From Pseudisothecium myosuroides (Eukaryota; Streptophyta; Bryopsida; Hypnales; Lembophyllaceae): a stretch of 64,000 nt of DNA. Each line of letters starts with the position of its first letter. Positions within the stretch are counted from its first letter, which is position 1. Shown here piece by piece: positions 20,801 to 31,664 of the stretch. The notes beneath the pieces are model-generated. The model did not search any database. It worked only from the letters and a program-made list of their open reading frames with translations, and was not told where the DNA came from. The DNA lies in the NCBI GenBank assembly GCA_951799445.1, contig OX637295.1, positions 18,972,001-19,036,000 on the forward strand, given 5' to 3'. Both the position numbers and the translations under genes were made by a program.

Positions 20801-23800
20801 ATAATTTTTCTTGTTTTCCTTCTTAATATGCCACCAATATTTGGTCACAAATAAATTAATTGGGGTAGTGGGGACCCTTGTTATATGCATCTCATTTTTT
20901 CAAGTAAAGCACCCGTTATTAGTGCACATCTAATGAGCCCGTGTTTGAGCTGCTCATTTTTCCATGGACTGGTTTTGGAATGTGACTCTGTTTAGCTGAC
21001 AGCCTTGTTCAATGACGTGTTCTACTTTGAATTAATATTTGGTGGCTTCTGAAACCTTTGTTGTACGTAATCAATCGTATACGTAAGAAGTATTCTAGAT
21101 GTAGGAAATTCGATGTTGCCTTTACTATTCCTAGCAGTGATAACATTCTAACATTCTTGAGAACTCTTGTTCAGTATCCTCTGAATTGGCGTGGAAAGGA
21201 ATCCCTTACACTTCGTTTTTCAAAGTTGAGAGCCCGATTGAACTTTGCGAGCACCTCAAGCTATTGAATCATTGTCTTCGAACTTAGAATTATGTGGCAG
21301 CTTTATTTTCATTAGACATGACTTAGTTCTAAGTAATCTTAGTTGGCACTGTTCTTAAAAATTGCCATACCTCTGCTACTCAAGAATGGTATGGTAGCTC
21401 GTTTGAATAGTTTTGATTGCCTTACAAAGATGGAAATCTGATTTTTTTTGTGAGCACTGCACTGATTTGTCCTATTAATGAGGAGGTGGGGGTGGGGTGG
21501 GTGGGGGCGGGATTAGCATCACCTAGAAAATTAGTGTCACCACAAAATTTCAGTTTTGTGGAAATTGGTAAAATACAGTAATATTTCAACTTGCACTAAT
21601 TCAAAATCGTGGGACTTCGGTATTAGTGTAGACAGGACGAAGTTGGATGCAAAAACCTGATAATTTTGGTTTACTTCTGTTGGGATGCAGGAGCCATTAC
21701 AATGTGGAACTGCTAAATGTTGCTGTCAATGGAGTGAACGTCAGCTCCCCTGCTTCCTTCGATCTTGCGACGACAGGCGGTGTTATTTTTGACAGCGGAA
21801 CCACTCTCACGTATCTCGTGCAGCCAGCATATGGGCAATTTCAATTAGGAGTAAGTGCTTGTACTCGAATTTCGAGCGGTGTGCTTGTCTGACTCTACTG
21901 CACGTCATGTTGTTTCTTTTGAATGATGTTAAAAACAAGCTCTGCTTTGGATGGGGATCCAATTCGGAGGTTGATCCGTTGGTTTCAAGTATATGTCAAT
22001 TGTGTACTTGAGTCAAAGCTAGATAGATGGATGCTTGAGGGCGACTACACTGATTTGTCCTATCTGTGTTATGGAATAAACTTACGTGTCATTATTGCTT
22101 TTTTCAAGGGAGGAATGATTTTACCGCTGATATTTGTACTAGTGCTATTTGTGTTGGAGAGTTATTACAAACATTATTGGTAAATAATACTCCTCCCTTG
22201 CAAAAAGTTATAAGCACATGTAAGTCTATTTCGTAACACGCACTAATCGGACAAATCAGTGTAGTGCTCTGATAAAGTTGGTATACAGCTGTTTTCTGGA
22301 TTGTTTGTAGTTTGATGTTTCAAGTAATTTTATGTTGTTGCATTGTCCTGGCAGGTGATTGCGGTTGCACCTGTTGCACCTAGTACCATTCCAGATTCCC
22401 AGGGCAACACACAAACTTGTTTCATTTATTCTGGCAGGTGTGTTAAATGAACAAGCATAAATTTCAGTGGTTTGTTTTGAAGATGAGCTCACTGCTCAGA
22501 CAAGATTTGAGTGCTTTGTGGCTCTATGTTATTATTACGGAGTATTATTTAAAACTCAGTTTCTCTTGATGTTCGAAGTTTACTGGTCATGTTGATCCTT
22601 CATTATGACCTGTTCTGACAGAGCTTAACCCCTAAAGAACGGAGAAGCCCGAAGGTGGTCTCATGTTATAGCTGTTCTAAATACGTCATATGGGAACTGT
22701 CTTTTGTCCAATTTTATTTTAGTTTTTAAGCGATGCATGTTCTTCAGGTGATATAAAAATTGACCCCGTCTGAATTATATTTTTTTACAATATGATCAAG
22801 CAAATGGATCATTTTGAAACCATGATGAATCCTTGGTCCCTGAGGGTTAGATTAGATATGCTCATATTGTCATATTTTGAAATTCTTTTTGGCCAATTGC
22901 TTTGTGCAGCATAGAGGGGAATTTCCCAGACCTTAGTCTCTACTTCGCTGGAGGAGCGGTTATGACGTTGGGCCCGAAGAATTACCTCTATAAGGAAACA
23001 CTTTCGGTATGTTTGAGTTCCAATCCCATCCAGTTAAGAGAGACTAGTAGTACAACCGCTGTAACATTTTCAACCACACCCGCGTTGCATTAGGAACATA
23101 GAATTTTCTGTAGTTTGCGAGAACTAAAGAAGATTTTTTTAAACTCAAGAGTGCTTCCAAATTTGTGATGAAACTGTGTTAAGAAAGAATATGTGACCAT
23201 CTAAACGGATGAAATTGTGACAGTAGGTCGTGACACTGTGCATTTAATATAAAAGATACGTTGCTGCTTATATTTGCGTTTTAATATATTAGATATGTCG
23301 CTACTTATATGTGTGTTTTTGAATCGATGGAACGTCCTGCAGTCTGGCTTGGAAGCGTATTGCTTCAGTTGGCTCGAAAGCGTCAGCACTCCTGGGTACA
23401 CCTCTTATTCAATATTTGGAGGTGAACTCTTCCTCTCATGCTCACATGCTGTTGGATTTTTTTGAATGAAAGAAATTTAGAAAAATATGGGTTAACGTGA
23501 TACCCGCAACACAGCCAGCTTTCGATCATCACACATGACTACCGTATATGTTGACCCTGGTTCTTTTTCCTGATCTGGTGGCAGATAATGTGCTGAAAGA
23601 TAAGCTGGTTGTGTACGATAACGCCAACAAACAAATCGGCTGGAAGAACTTTGACTGTACGTTCTGAACCCTTTGAAAGTAGACTCCTTTTCTTCCCTAA
23701 ATCCATGTCAATGATTTCACCCAGATATGTTCCATGCATCGACACCAGAAAGATTTCATCAAGCTCCAAGGATTCATTGAGAAGATGTTTAGATGTCATT

Positions 23801-24471
23801 AGGGTTTAGCAAGAACAAACGAATGAAAAATGCACAGATGAAGGCATGACAAATGTAATCTTCACAGTTTGCATTTAATATAAGAGACGTAGGAGTGTGT
23901 TTCATTGGTAGATCTCTGCGGAGCTGCTGCAGAGAGATCCCTTTGGAAGTCTGTTGTGATCAACTTTTTAATCACTTTGTATGAATTTCTTATGCAATTT
24001 CAAGCAGGAGGTTGTAGACTACTGGAAGTCATAGTTGAGTCCCTAGACATGTAGCCAAGTCATGTTTACACCGCTTGCTAATTGAAGCCGAACCTTCCAA
24101 TTATTCAAAGAGATGAGTTGCTGTTGTTAACAGAGGTCAGAATAGGAGGCACGCTGTTGAATTCCACTGTATGTTGCATTCCACGGTGTTGCTGTTCCAA
24201 GCTCATTTTTTTATTTTATTTTATTTTTTATCCATTTAGTATAAATTTGGTGGTAGAACTAACCTAGTCCGCGTGTGGAGATGTCACAGGTACAAAAGGT
24301 ATATCAGTGAGCAGCACGCCTACAAGTGCGCCTGTGATCGTGCTTCCAAGTGGAGCTGGCCCGCCTGGTGCTTTCAGTCACTCCCCCAGTAGTGCGCACC
24401 ACAACCGTGCTTTCTTCGCATACTGGCTCTGGATTGCGGCGGCTGTAGTTTGCCATTGTTTTCGGTGGTAG
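17829..24471 (+). CDS. A1 (pepsin-family) aspartic protease, probably membrane-anchored
   Basis: Ten exons join in frame to 503 residues: 17829-18070, 18531-18660, 19124-19377, 20276-20488, 21691-21850, 22355-22437, 22910-23006, 23343-23421, 23585-23656, 24290-24471. All introns are GT...AG. The N-terminus has a hydrophobic signal (about residues 7-22: MAMVVLSVMLLMAELA). Catalytic motifs are D101-TGS (exon 2) and D314-SGT (exon 5), with a flap-type LYGDGS and a Cys-rich insert CVPCSSCKRSS in between. The last exon adds a Ser/Thr/Pro linker and a hydrophobic tail (RAFFAYWLWIAAAVVCHCF), suggesting a GPI or membrane anchor at the cell surface, as in plant 'aspartic proteinase-like' proteins. The start at 17829 was chosen over an upstream in-frame ATG (17784), which would fall in the GA tract. 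Reading through the exon 9 donor would stop at TGA after CTF, so a shorter soluble form is possible. The substrate is unknown. Confidence 0.9.
18077..18530 (+). repeat. Tandem duplication filling intron 1 of the protease gene
   Basis: Two ~225-bp copies. Each begins with a (GGCAAT)n run and contains TTGATTCTCTTGCTCTGGTTT, TTTGGAT, AACAGAGT, GCTGAATTAG, GAGCTAGGACATTCCG, and finally GTAGGGTTTATGA. The second copy ends at the splice acceptor (TTTATGATTCAG), whereas the first has TTTATGACAATGG there. The intron thus appears to have grown by unequal exchange or slippage. Confidence 0.8.
19480..20245 (+). repeat. ~200-bp satellite-like tandem repeats in intron 3 of the protease gene
   Basis: About four diverged copies with a period near 190-200 bp. 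The marker TTTTAAAATCAATTTC(A/G)TTG recurs at about 19531, 19733 and 19927, with degenerate versions near 20105 and 20215. Other phased markers are GTTAGCATT(C/T)G, GATGCACTTTTGG, TAAAGCG and GAAGATTCG. The array fills most of the 898-bp intron. No coding capacity is seen. Confidence 0.75.
22625..22850 (+). mobile_element. Short TTAA-type element remnant in protease intron 6 (copy E)
   Basis: It begins TTAACCCCTAAAGAACGG, as in the TTAA family, and ends GGTCCCTGAGGGTTAG, an imperfect complement, about 225 bp later. It lies inside the intron between exons 6 and 7. The interior shares little with the ~0.9 kb copies, so it is either a deletion derivative or a chance resemblance. Confidence 0.4.
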
Positions 24472-25427
24472 AAGATTAGGACTCCCAGATTCTATTTCCA
24501 CTATAATTGCTGTTGAGTGTAGCTCCAATATATTACATTATATTAGACTGGTCAATATATACTTGATTGATGTTCTTGTTGGGAATGAAAGAGGGTTCCA
24601 ACGCACCAAAGAATGCGTTATTTAGACACTGTATGCTTTAGTTGTTTGAGGGTCAAGTTTTACTGGTAGATGTTTTTTTTCTAAAATTGCTTCTTTCATA
24701 ACAGGTACTTATCATTTAAGGTGATGTACTATACACTAGGTGAACATCTGATAAATTAAAATGGCGACTTTTGAGTCTGGCAATTTGGGGTGTTTCTTCA
24801 ATTAATGTAGGTGTTAGTTTTTCCACTGTTAGATTAATTGCCTCATTTGCATTTGAAGCATGAAGAGTATGATCTAAGATGATTATATTCTTATAATCAA
24901 TCTCTTTCGGCAAGTAACTGAAACTTGATTTTGCAGCAAAGATTTTGAAGAAATTGGGCCTGAAACCATTGTCGACTGACTGACTTGCAAGTTGCAACCC
25001 TTCGCTGTCCGTTCCCTTGTTGTTCTCTTGTGTTTATTAATACATTGACCACCGTCCTTTTGAAAAAGAAAAAAAAAGTTGCAACCCTTCGGCCTTTAAT
25101 TGTTTCTGTCAAATTGTTCGATTGGAAGTGAAACGAAAAAATGAATTAATGGGGGACAATTAAATGTGTTGAAAACTTTGAGTCTGATCACTTTTGTCGT
25201 AAGGTGGGTACCCCAGAAACCGCCACCTTTTGGTACCAATACCAAGAAAGCGACTAGAGGACACAGGGTCCAAAAGATCTCACCAATATTAAACAAAACA
25301 AACAAATAGTCTCATTTAACCAAAATGTTTAAAGAATATAATGTTTGTTGACATAATATTACAAATTATGCAAATTTTACAAGCTCCTATGTAATGAAGA
25401 TAGAGGCGGCTTGTAGTTGCGGCTTGT
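24472..25427. other. 3' flank of the protease gene, no further gene seen
   Basis: This presumably includes the protease 3' UTR (a TATTACATTATATTAG stretch near 24528 could serve polyadenylation). The rest has short frames without recognisable products. The words GTTGCAACCCTTCG occur twice (about 24994 and 25078) as a local direct repeat. Confidence 0.35.
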
Positions 25428-25730
25428 AAGGTAGTAGGCTCATAAAGCAACCAGGCTGTAAAATTAATCATGGCACAGAGGTACATTTTGCTTTCTTCCA
25501 TGTACCAATAATGTACATTTGAGGAGGTGGTCGCTTTTAGTGACCACTGCGTTTCAACTTCAAAAATTTATAACTAATTCCGCAAAGATCCAAAAATATG
25601 AAATGACTTGGATTAGATGCAAATTCCATTTTTCTTCCTATTAAAATTTACTGAAAATTGTTTCAAGGAGTTTAGCTTCCCCGAAATGGCAAACAGCTCT
25701 TAGATCGTTGGTTTATGAGCCTACTACCTT
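25428..25730. mobile_element. MITE with AAGGTAGTAGG terminal inverted repeats
   Basis: A 303-bp element. The left end AAGGTAGTAGGCTCATAAA is perfectly complementary to the right end at 25712-25730 (19 bp). Both sides are flanked by the direct repeat AGTTGCGGCTTG, a probable 9-13-bp target duplication that would fit a Mutator-like element. The interior matches 62484-62560 in order (TATAACTAATTCC, AAATATGAAA, GACTTGG-TTAGATGC), so this is a repeat family with a second copy at 62317-62646. It has no coding capacity. Confidence 0.75.
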
Positions 25731-26231
25731 AGTTGCGGCTTGCAAAGCTAGACTATGACAAAGAGATGTAAAAGGAGCATTTGAGGTTAGAATAAAGAAT
25801 TCATAAATTAAACAAGAATTCAAAGATTGAAAATTGTGCAAATGTAACGATACATGTTTTACAAATTTACAAGCTTAGTTATTTTTAAAGTGATTGTGGC
25901 TCGAGAAGGTAGACAATGTCAATGAGGCATAACATGGGTGTTTGAATGAGTCTCTAAGGTTTAAACCAAAACTTTACAAACTAAAGAAGTACAAGATGTA
26001 ATAGTCTTCAAATCTAATACTAAATATTTGCAAGCTTATTTAATTTGAGGGTGGTGATGGCTTATAAAGCTAGAAAAGGACTAGGAGACGTAGAGTGAGT
26101 ATTGGAGGTTAGAACAAAAAAGTAACAAAACAAGAAGTTGTAGATTTCATGGTTTGCAAATTCTATAATACTTATTTTACAAATTTGCAAATCTTTGAAC
26201 TACAACTTTCTTCATTCTTGATTCAAAAAAT

Positions 26232-26539
26232 TACTACCTTCGTCTCAAAATGATCTTCTTGTTGGACAAAATGTTCCGAATTATAGCTAAAAATAACATT
26301 TTAAAAACACATTTTGTAGTTTTGCACTATAAATAGGATTTAGGGTTCTCCTTACTTCCTCAAAATTTTGAGTTTCAAAGCCCTTTTTAAAGTACAATTT
26401 AGGAGTATTGAAAACTAGAATGTTTTGAACATTTCAAGTCAAATTTGACCAATTTGCAAGTCACAAACTACAATAGGAAGATCATTTTGGAACAAAAAAT
26501 GAAGGCCAACAGGAAAATCATTTTGGGACGGAGGGAGTA
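26232..26539. mobile_element. Stowaway-type MITE (Tc1/mariner)
   Basis: A 308-bp unit. The right end reads, as complement, TACTCCCTCCGTCCCAAAAT, the classic plant Stowaway end. The left end is TACTACCTTCGTCTCAAAAT, with three differences. A TA dinucleotide flanks both ends, as expected for mariner-family integration. Internal sequence extends the inverted repeat (AATGATCTTC / AAAATCATTTT). It is non-coding; mobilisation would have needed a mariner transposase in trans. Confidence 0.85.
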
Positions 26540-27170
26540 TATATTTAGGAGTTACATTTCTTTGCATTTTAGAATACTTCTAAATTGACTATTAGTCTCA
26601 AATCAAGAAGTTGAGGGATTGAGAAATGTGCTTATTAACGCAAAGCTCCCACAATAACCACAACGTTGTATTTCTTGACCTCCACAACAACAAGGCTTTA
26701 ATGTTTGTATTCGGTGCTCGAGGCATGGGTCATAGTGAATGTGACTTGTGACAAGCATCCTTCAAATGAGGCACCATCCTCCTTCTCAAGCAATAAATAG
26801 AACCATTTGCATCATTTTGGGACACAATTACTTGCTCCCATAATGAGATAGTTTGTCCTTCCACGAGCGCATGAGATGAATGTGAGTGTGTGACCAATTG
26901 GAAAAAATGGAGGTGCAAGTGCTTATTGTGGGCTTGGGATAGTTCAAATAAGACTTGAGGTGTGATAAGAGAGGCATTAATCATTCAAGGTGACGCCTAC
27001 AAGTGTTCCAATTAATGACACCGATTGCAAGTTTGCACCAAAAATAGGTTTGCGGTGTTCCTTGAGTAATTAATTTTAGATCTATTGTGAAATTGGCACC
27101 TATGGAGGGAAGCCACCCAATGATTTCATGAACTTGGACAATGAGAAGGTTATTGTTGGTGCCCAAATAA

Positions 27171-27458
27171 TTGTGGAGAAAGATGTGTTCTACTGCCACC
27201 AATGTAGTCCTCACCCATTGCGGCCACTTGTTTTGTTGGTCATGCCTTTACAAATGGCTACAAAACAAGGAAAAACCATTCCTGGTGTACAAGCTCATGG
27301 TGGGAAGTTGCAACATCATTCTCGTTTATGGATGCCAAAGAGGATCAAGTTCCAAATCAAGCAATGATTCTACACCTCCCCGCCCTACTGCTCCATTGAC
27401 ACATATAGAAGTAACCCCATCTGGTGGAGACTTTGAAAGTGAATCCAAAGTTGAATAG
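27171..27458 (+). pseudogene. RING-finger E3 ligase fragment (RMA/RNF5-like)
   Basis: The frame holds VVLTHCGHLFCWSCLYKWLQ, which is the central part of a C3HC4 RING as in RMA-type ER-membrane ubiquitin ligases. It is followed by a diverged second half, VYGCQRGSSSKSS and PPRPTAPL, corresponding to the region after the RING in that family (usually YGRG...). The first cysteine pair and the final CPVC pair are not intact, and no membrane tail follows, so the metal site would be incomplete. A processed or fragment copy is most likely. Downstream at 27539-27847 is an open frame I do not recognise. Confidence 0.65.
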
Positions 27459-27847
27459 ATTGATGCAAGGGAGTACAATAGAACGTTGCAAGAAAGGAGA
27501 TTATCTAGGCAAATGAGTAGATAAAGTCGTGCAACCAATTGCTGCCTTCAAATTTGTCAATGTTGACCTTATTAGCTAACTGGTGTAGTGCCAAAGCTCC
27601 CCCAAACTATATGGATGTTGTGTGCAAAAACTATGCTATATCATTGATGAAGATATATTGTAAATCGTTTGTAGTCAACAACCATTTTGGTGGTTGGTTG
27701 GTTAGAAATAGACTACTTGCAAAATGCATCACAAACCTTCTAAATAAGTTCGGACTAAAAGCCCCATCTCTTATTGCTAAATGTTTATTTGCTTTGGGAG
27801 TGAATGTGGCTTCTACAATGAGAAGTTCAAATCAAATTTTAAAGTGA

Positions 27848-29494
27848 ATGAGATGAAAAATCAAGTTTTTTATACATCATTTGTATTTTAATGTACAAAT
27901 AGTTCTATTTCAACTTCCCCAAAGCCATGATTCACTAATTCAATCATTTTTTTTTATAGATTACCATTTGTGAATTTAGAAATTCATTTGGAATCTTGTA
28001 ATGGTTCCAATCTAAGGTTTTAGAAAATTAAACATTTACAAAAATACCAATCTATAAGTGAATTAAGATGTTCAAAATCCCTAGAGACTATTGGATTTAT
28101 CAAGGGTTGTTGTAAAATATGGAAAATTTCAATATTAAGGACTGTCTATTTAATGTCAATATATTTGAACTTGAGGACATGCAATGTTTCCAAAGAGGAA
28201 TGAGAAAGCAATTGATTCAAGGGCATTGTCATCAAGTAGCAATGACAATAGCCATGTGAAGAGAAATTTTGATGACTTATCAAGTTGTAGTTAAAGTTTA
28301 GGTTCCTCTTGTATACACTCTTTGAATGACGCCCAAATCAGGCGTGTAGGGTTGGTAGACATCAAGGACAATTATATTCCTTCAAAAGATGATGGGGATG
28401 TGGAAAGCATAGTGGTGAAGAATGCTAATGCAACAAAGGATGTGGAATTGCACTAGCATTAGTAGAATCCATATCAGCGATGTCGGCATTCATCCTTCTC
28501 AGATATACATATTTGACACCGAACGAGGATGTATATCTCTATGATAAGGAGTACATACGATATTGTTGGATTTGTAAAAAAGGATGTTACAAGTATTATC
28601 CAATCACATCCATCTTACAAAAATCCATTGTATTTTCACTTGTATATGAGGGAGTGTTATACTGTTATCACCGCTTATGAATATTTTAGTAGTAGGGCAC
28701 TGGAATACGCCTCTCTACTTCCATTGTCTTCATTCATCGAACCAAATTTGCATGGAGACATGTTTACAGGTGGTAGAAGGGAAGCAAAAGACCTAATATA
28801 GTCATCCACATTGGTTCTAGAGACACCAGAGGATGCAATGCTGCAATAGATGAGCGATACATGTTAATGTAGTGTAAGGAGTGTGGTAGTGGAGGCACTA
28901 TGTGGATGTTTTGAATGTATTTGTAATTGTTGGTGACTTGGAGTGCATGTTGAATAATGTATTGAATTAAATGTGAACCATTATAGAAAGCTAACAAAAG
29001 TATTACATGTCAATCTCGAAGTCATTGCAGTTGTTGTTGGTAAATTTAAAATTGGCAAGAGAATGGTATAATATTAATATAATCGCAACAAAAGACTAAA
29101 ATGTGCAAGCAAAAAGATTTTTTGAATAACAAAGTATTAATAATGAAGCTTAAGGAGGGCTGCAAGTTCTCAGACAAAGGGGAATGCTGGCGATACCAAC
29201 CTTCTAAAACTCAGCAAATTCCAAGGCTTGAATTGCAAGGGACAATTTAATTAAATAATTAATTTTTTAAATGGAAAAATCTTAATGTTAAAATGAATCC
29301 AAAATTACAAAAGTCAAACATTTGACGTGACCGAAAAATTGCCAAGTCAAATTTGATTATCTAATTAATTATTAAAATAATTTTTTATTAATTTTTTTAT
29401 TAATTTTAATTATATAATATTTTGGCTAGCACTGTGATTGTTCATAGCTTGGAGAACCTCTTTGACGCAACCCTCCCATGGCCTCCTTTTCATT
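27848..29494. other. Intergenic DNA with short frames, nothing recognised
   Basis: Several frames of 60-90 codons occur at 28480-29000 on both strands, but none shows a family motif or splice-consistent extension. Treated as non-genic. Confidence 0.3.
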
Positions 29495-30128
29495 CTAATG
29501 CAATTTCAACTCCATCTTTGATCTATTAACAATTTAGTATTTCTTTCTATTTCATACCTACTTCTACTTAATAATTTTTTAAAGAATAAAAATCAAATGT
29601 GTTAAAAAAAATACTCCCTAGACCTTCAACTCAATTCTTCCATACAATTTTTTTGAATTTGATATAATTGGTAGTACAAAAATTTTAAGCTAAGAAGATT
29701 CAAAGCTTTAAAATCTTGTCAAGCAAGGTGTAAAAAAAACAATTGTGGCTTCACTTTGAATACAAATACTTTACAATCCACATGGGATCATGAAGTTTTA
29801 CTGCCTATCTAGAAAAGCATGAGGCTTTTGGCTGTAGTATATATTTGGGAAAGGGAAAGAAATACTAATGACTAAAGAAACCTTAATCCAACACCTAATC
29901 CCACTACAAAAGCTAAAAGAAACTAATTTTTCTACAACAAAGAGAACACCGCCATGACTTTAGCGAATCCCTTTTACCCGCAATCCTAATTTGGAACTCA
30001 ACCCTCAATACCTACCAGATACAATAGCACTTGAATCCTTCTTAAGTTTTCTTACTGCATCCTCTCAAGCTTTTTAGTAGAACCCTCACAAGAATATAAA
30101 ATAGAAGCAACTATCACAAGGATACAAA

Positions 30129-30332
30129 CACTACAAGAGAAAGGGGTGTTTTAAGTATAGTCCTAGTAGTATAGTCCTCAAAGTAATGGCCTTAAAGGGG
30201 TGTTTTTAGTAAAATTTATTGAAAACACATGTATTTCAAGTAAACTTTTATTGAAAACACCCCCTTTAAGGTCACTACGTAAAGGACTATACTACTAGGA
30301 CTATACTTAAAACATCCCTTTCTCTTGTAGTG
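30129..30332. mobile_element. CACTA-derived MITE
   Basis: A 204-bp element with ends CACTACAAGAGAAAGGG and complement, extending as an inverted repeat of about 80 bp that includes TAAGTATAGTCCTAGTAGTA. AAA flanks it on both sides, a possible 3-bp target duplication of the length expected for CACTA elements. CACTACAAGA-type ends are the signature of the superfamily. It has no coding capacity. Confidence 0.85.
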
Positions 30333-30427
30333 AAAAAGTAAAAGCAACTCCTAATAAAATACAAAACAGAAAACAACTCTCATAAGAATACAAAAAATAA
30401 AAACAACTTCCAGTGAAACACAACCAC

Positions 30428-30455
30428 AATATATATATATATATATATATATATT
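30428..30455. repeat. (AT)n microsatellite
   Basis: An uninterrupted run of about 13 AT dinucleotides. Low-complexity DNA within the insertion that splits copy G. Confidence 0.8.
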
Positions 30456-31408
30456 TCTTCCAAAAATATGATATAAGATAAGATGAAATAAAATAAGATA
30501 TCCAAATGAAAGAAGCCAAGCTCTTAAAATATCCATAGAAAGAACCCATGGCAACAAACAATATCAGACAAATGTCCTATTTAACCTTACCAATGAGTTA
30601 ATTAATCCCAACCTTCTCCTATCACCCAACAAACCTAATTAACCACCATTCTCTTTGGAACTAACATAGATGGAGTAAGACAATTAAATATGCAAATAAA
30701 GCAATTTCTAAAGTTTTTTGCACTTTGCAATAGAAATGGTAGTATTAGATGGAATTTGATGAATAGAAGACCTTGAAACTTGAGAATTCAAGCACAACAA
30801 ACGCTACATATCAATGGTGTATTATACATTTCAAATTTTCAAATGTACTCTATTAGTGCATAATAACTACATAGTGATACACATAGTAAGTTACATGGCA
30901 TAAATGAGGTCTTCCACCATTTACTTGAAGGTAAGTGCACCCATAATCAACATTGTCCAAAATGTGATACCTACATTTGAATCCCAAAGTGTCACAATTT
31001 ATTGATTACAAAAAATATATACAATCAAAACATGAGAGTCTATGACAATCTAGTCTTGGTTTTAGGTACATGTACCTTGAGAAAGTATTTTGAAAGTTCA
31101 TAACTTATTTGTACAATGTCCAAATAATGAATACTAAAGTGCGCTAGGTTTGCCTTTTAGTGGCCAATAAGATCCAACAAAATAATTTATGCTTAATAAA
31201 ACTAACTACCCGTAGCTTTCTAGCAGCTTGGGCAATTTTTGGTTTAATAATTAACAAAAGTATAAAAATTAGTTAGGTACCTAGTTCAAAATTAAAATAT
31301 TAAAATTAGGCAATTCTATAATATAATTTAAAGAAGTTAGGCATTCATCCAAGTTGTTCTAACAAATAGTTGGTGCTATTTTAATCTAAAGTAGACACAT
31401 TTACCTAT

Positions 31409-31664
31409 TGTTACGGATCGGCTTGACCAAGAAGTCGATGCCCTACTTAGATTGCATTCAAAGCAAACCAACACTAAATCACCACCAAGTTACAATAATG
31501 ACAATGAGAATCACACTTACACATTGTATCCAAAATTATATTATCTTCATTACACAAAATGTCAAGTGAGGAACAAGCCTCTTCACTTGACTATTAAAGG
31601 GAAGGGAGAGGCCAACTAACCCAACCGTTACAACCGTTCCCTTGTTACGAACGGGTTCGTAACA
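31409..31664 (-). repeat. 3' LTR of the chromovirus
   Basis: 256 bp, TG...CA ends. It matches the LTR at 36730-36985 except for about three substitutions. The last 22 bp (31643-31664) form a perfect palindrome TGTTACGAAC-N2-GTTCGTAACA. The pol frame reads about 12 codons into this LTR before its stop at 31628. Confidence 0.95.

Larger units (their letters stand above)
29495..30795 (+). mobile_element. Broken TTAA-family element interrupted by insertion (copy G)
   Basis: 29495-29800 matches the interior of copy A (9670-9985) in order: TCCATCTT, TATTAACAATTTAGT, CCTACTTCTACTTAA, TCAACT-AATTCTT, AAGCAAGGTG, TCCACA. The match stops there and resumes at about 30687-30780 with ATATGCAAA, TTTTTTGCA, TAGAAATGG, GATGGAA and GACCTTG, corresponding to the right end of copy A (10030-10120). 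The intervening ~0.9 kb is foreign and contains the CACTA-type MITE. The left end of the element is missing and the TTAA ends are lost. Confidence 0.6.

Noticed and set aside
30307..30561. Hydrophobic frames around the (AT)n tract
   Set aside because: Generated by A/T-rich microsatellite sequence and MITE ends.
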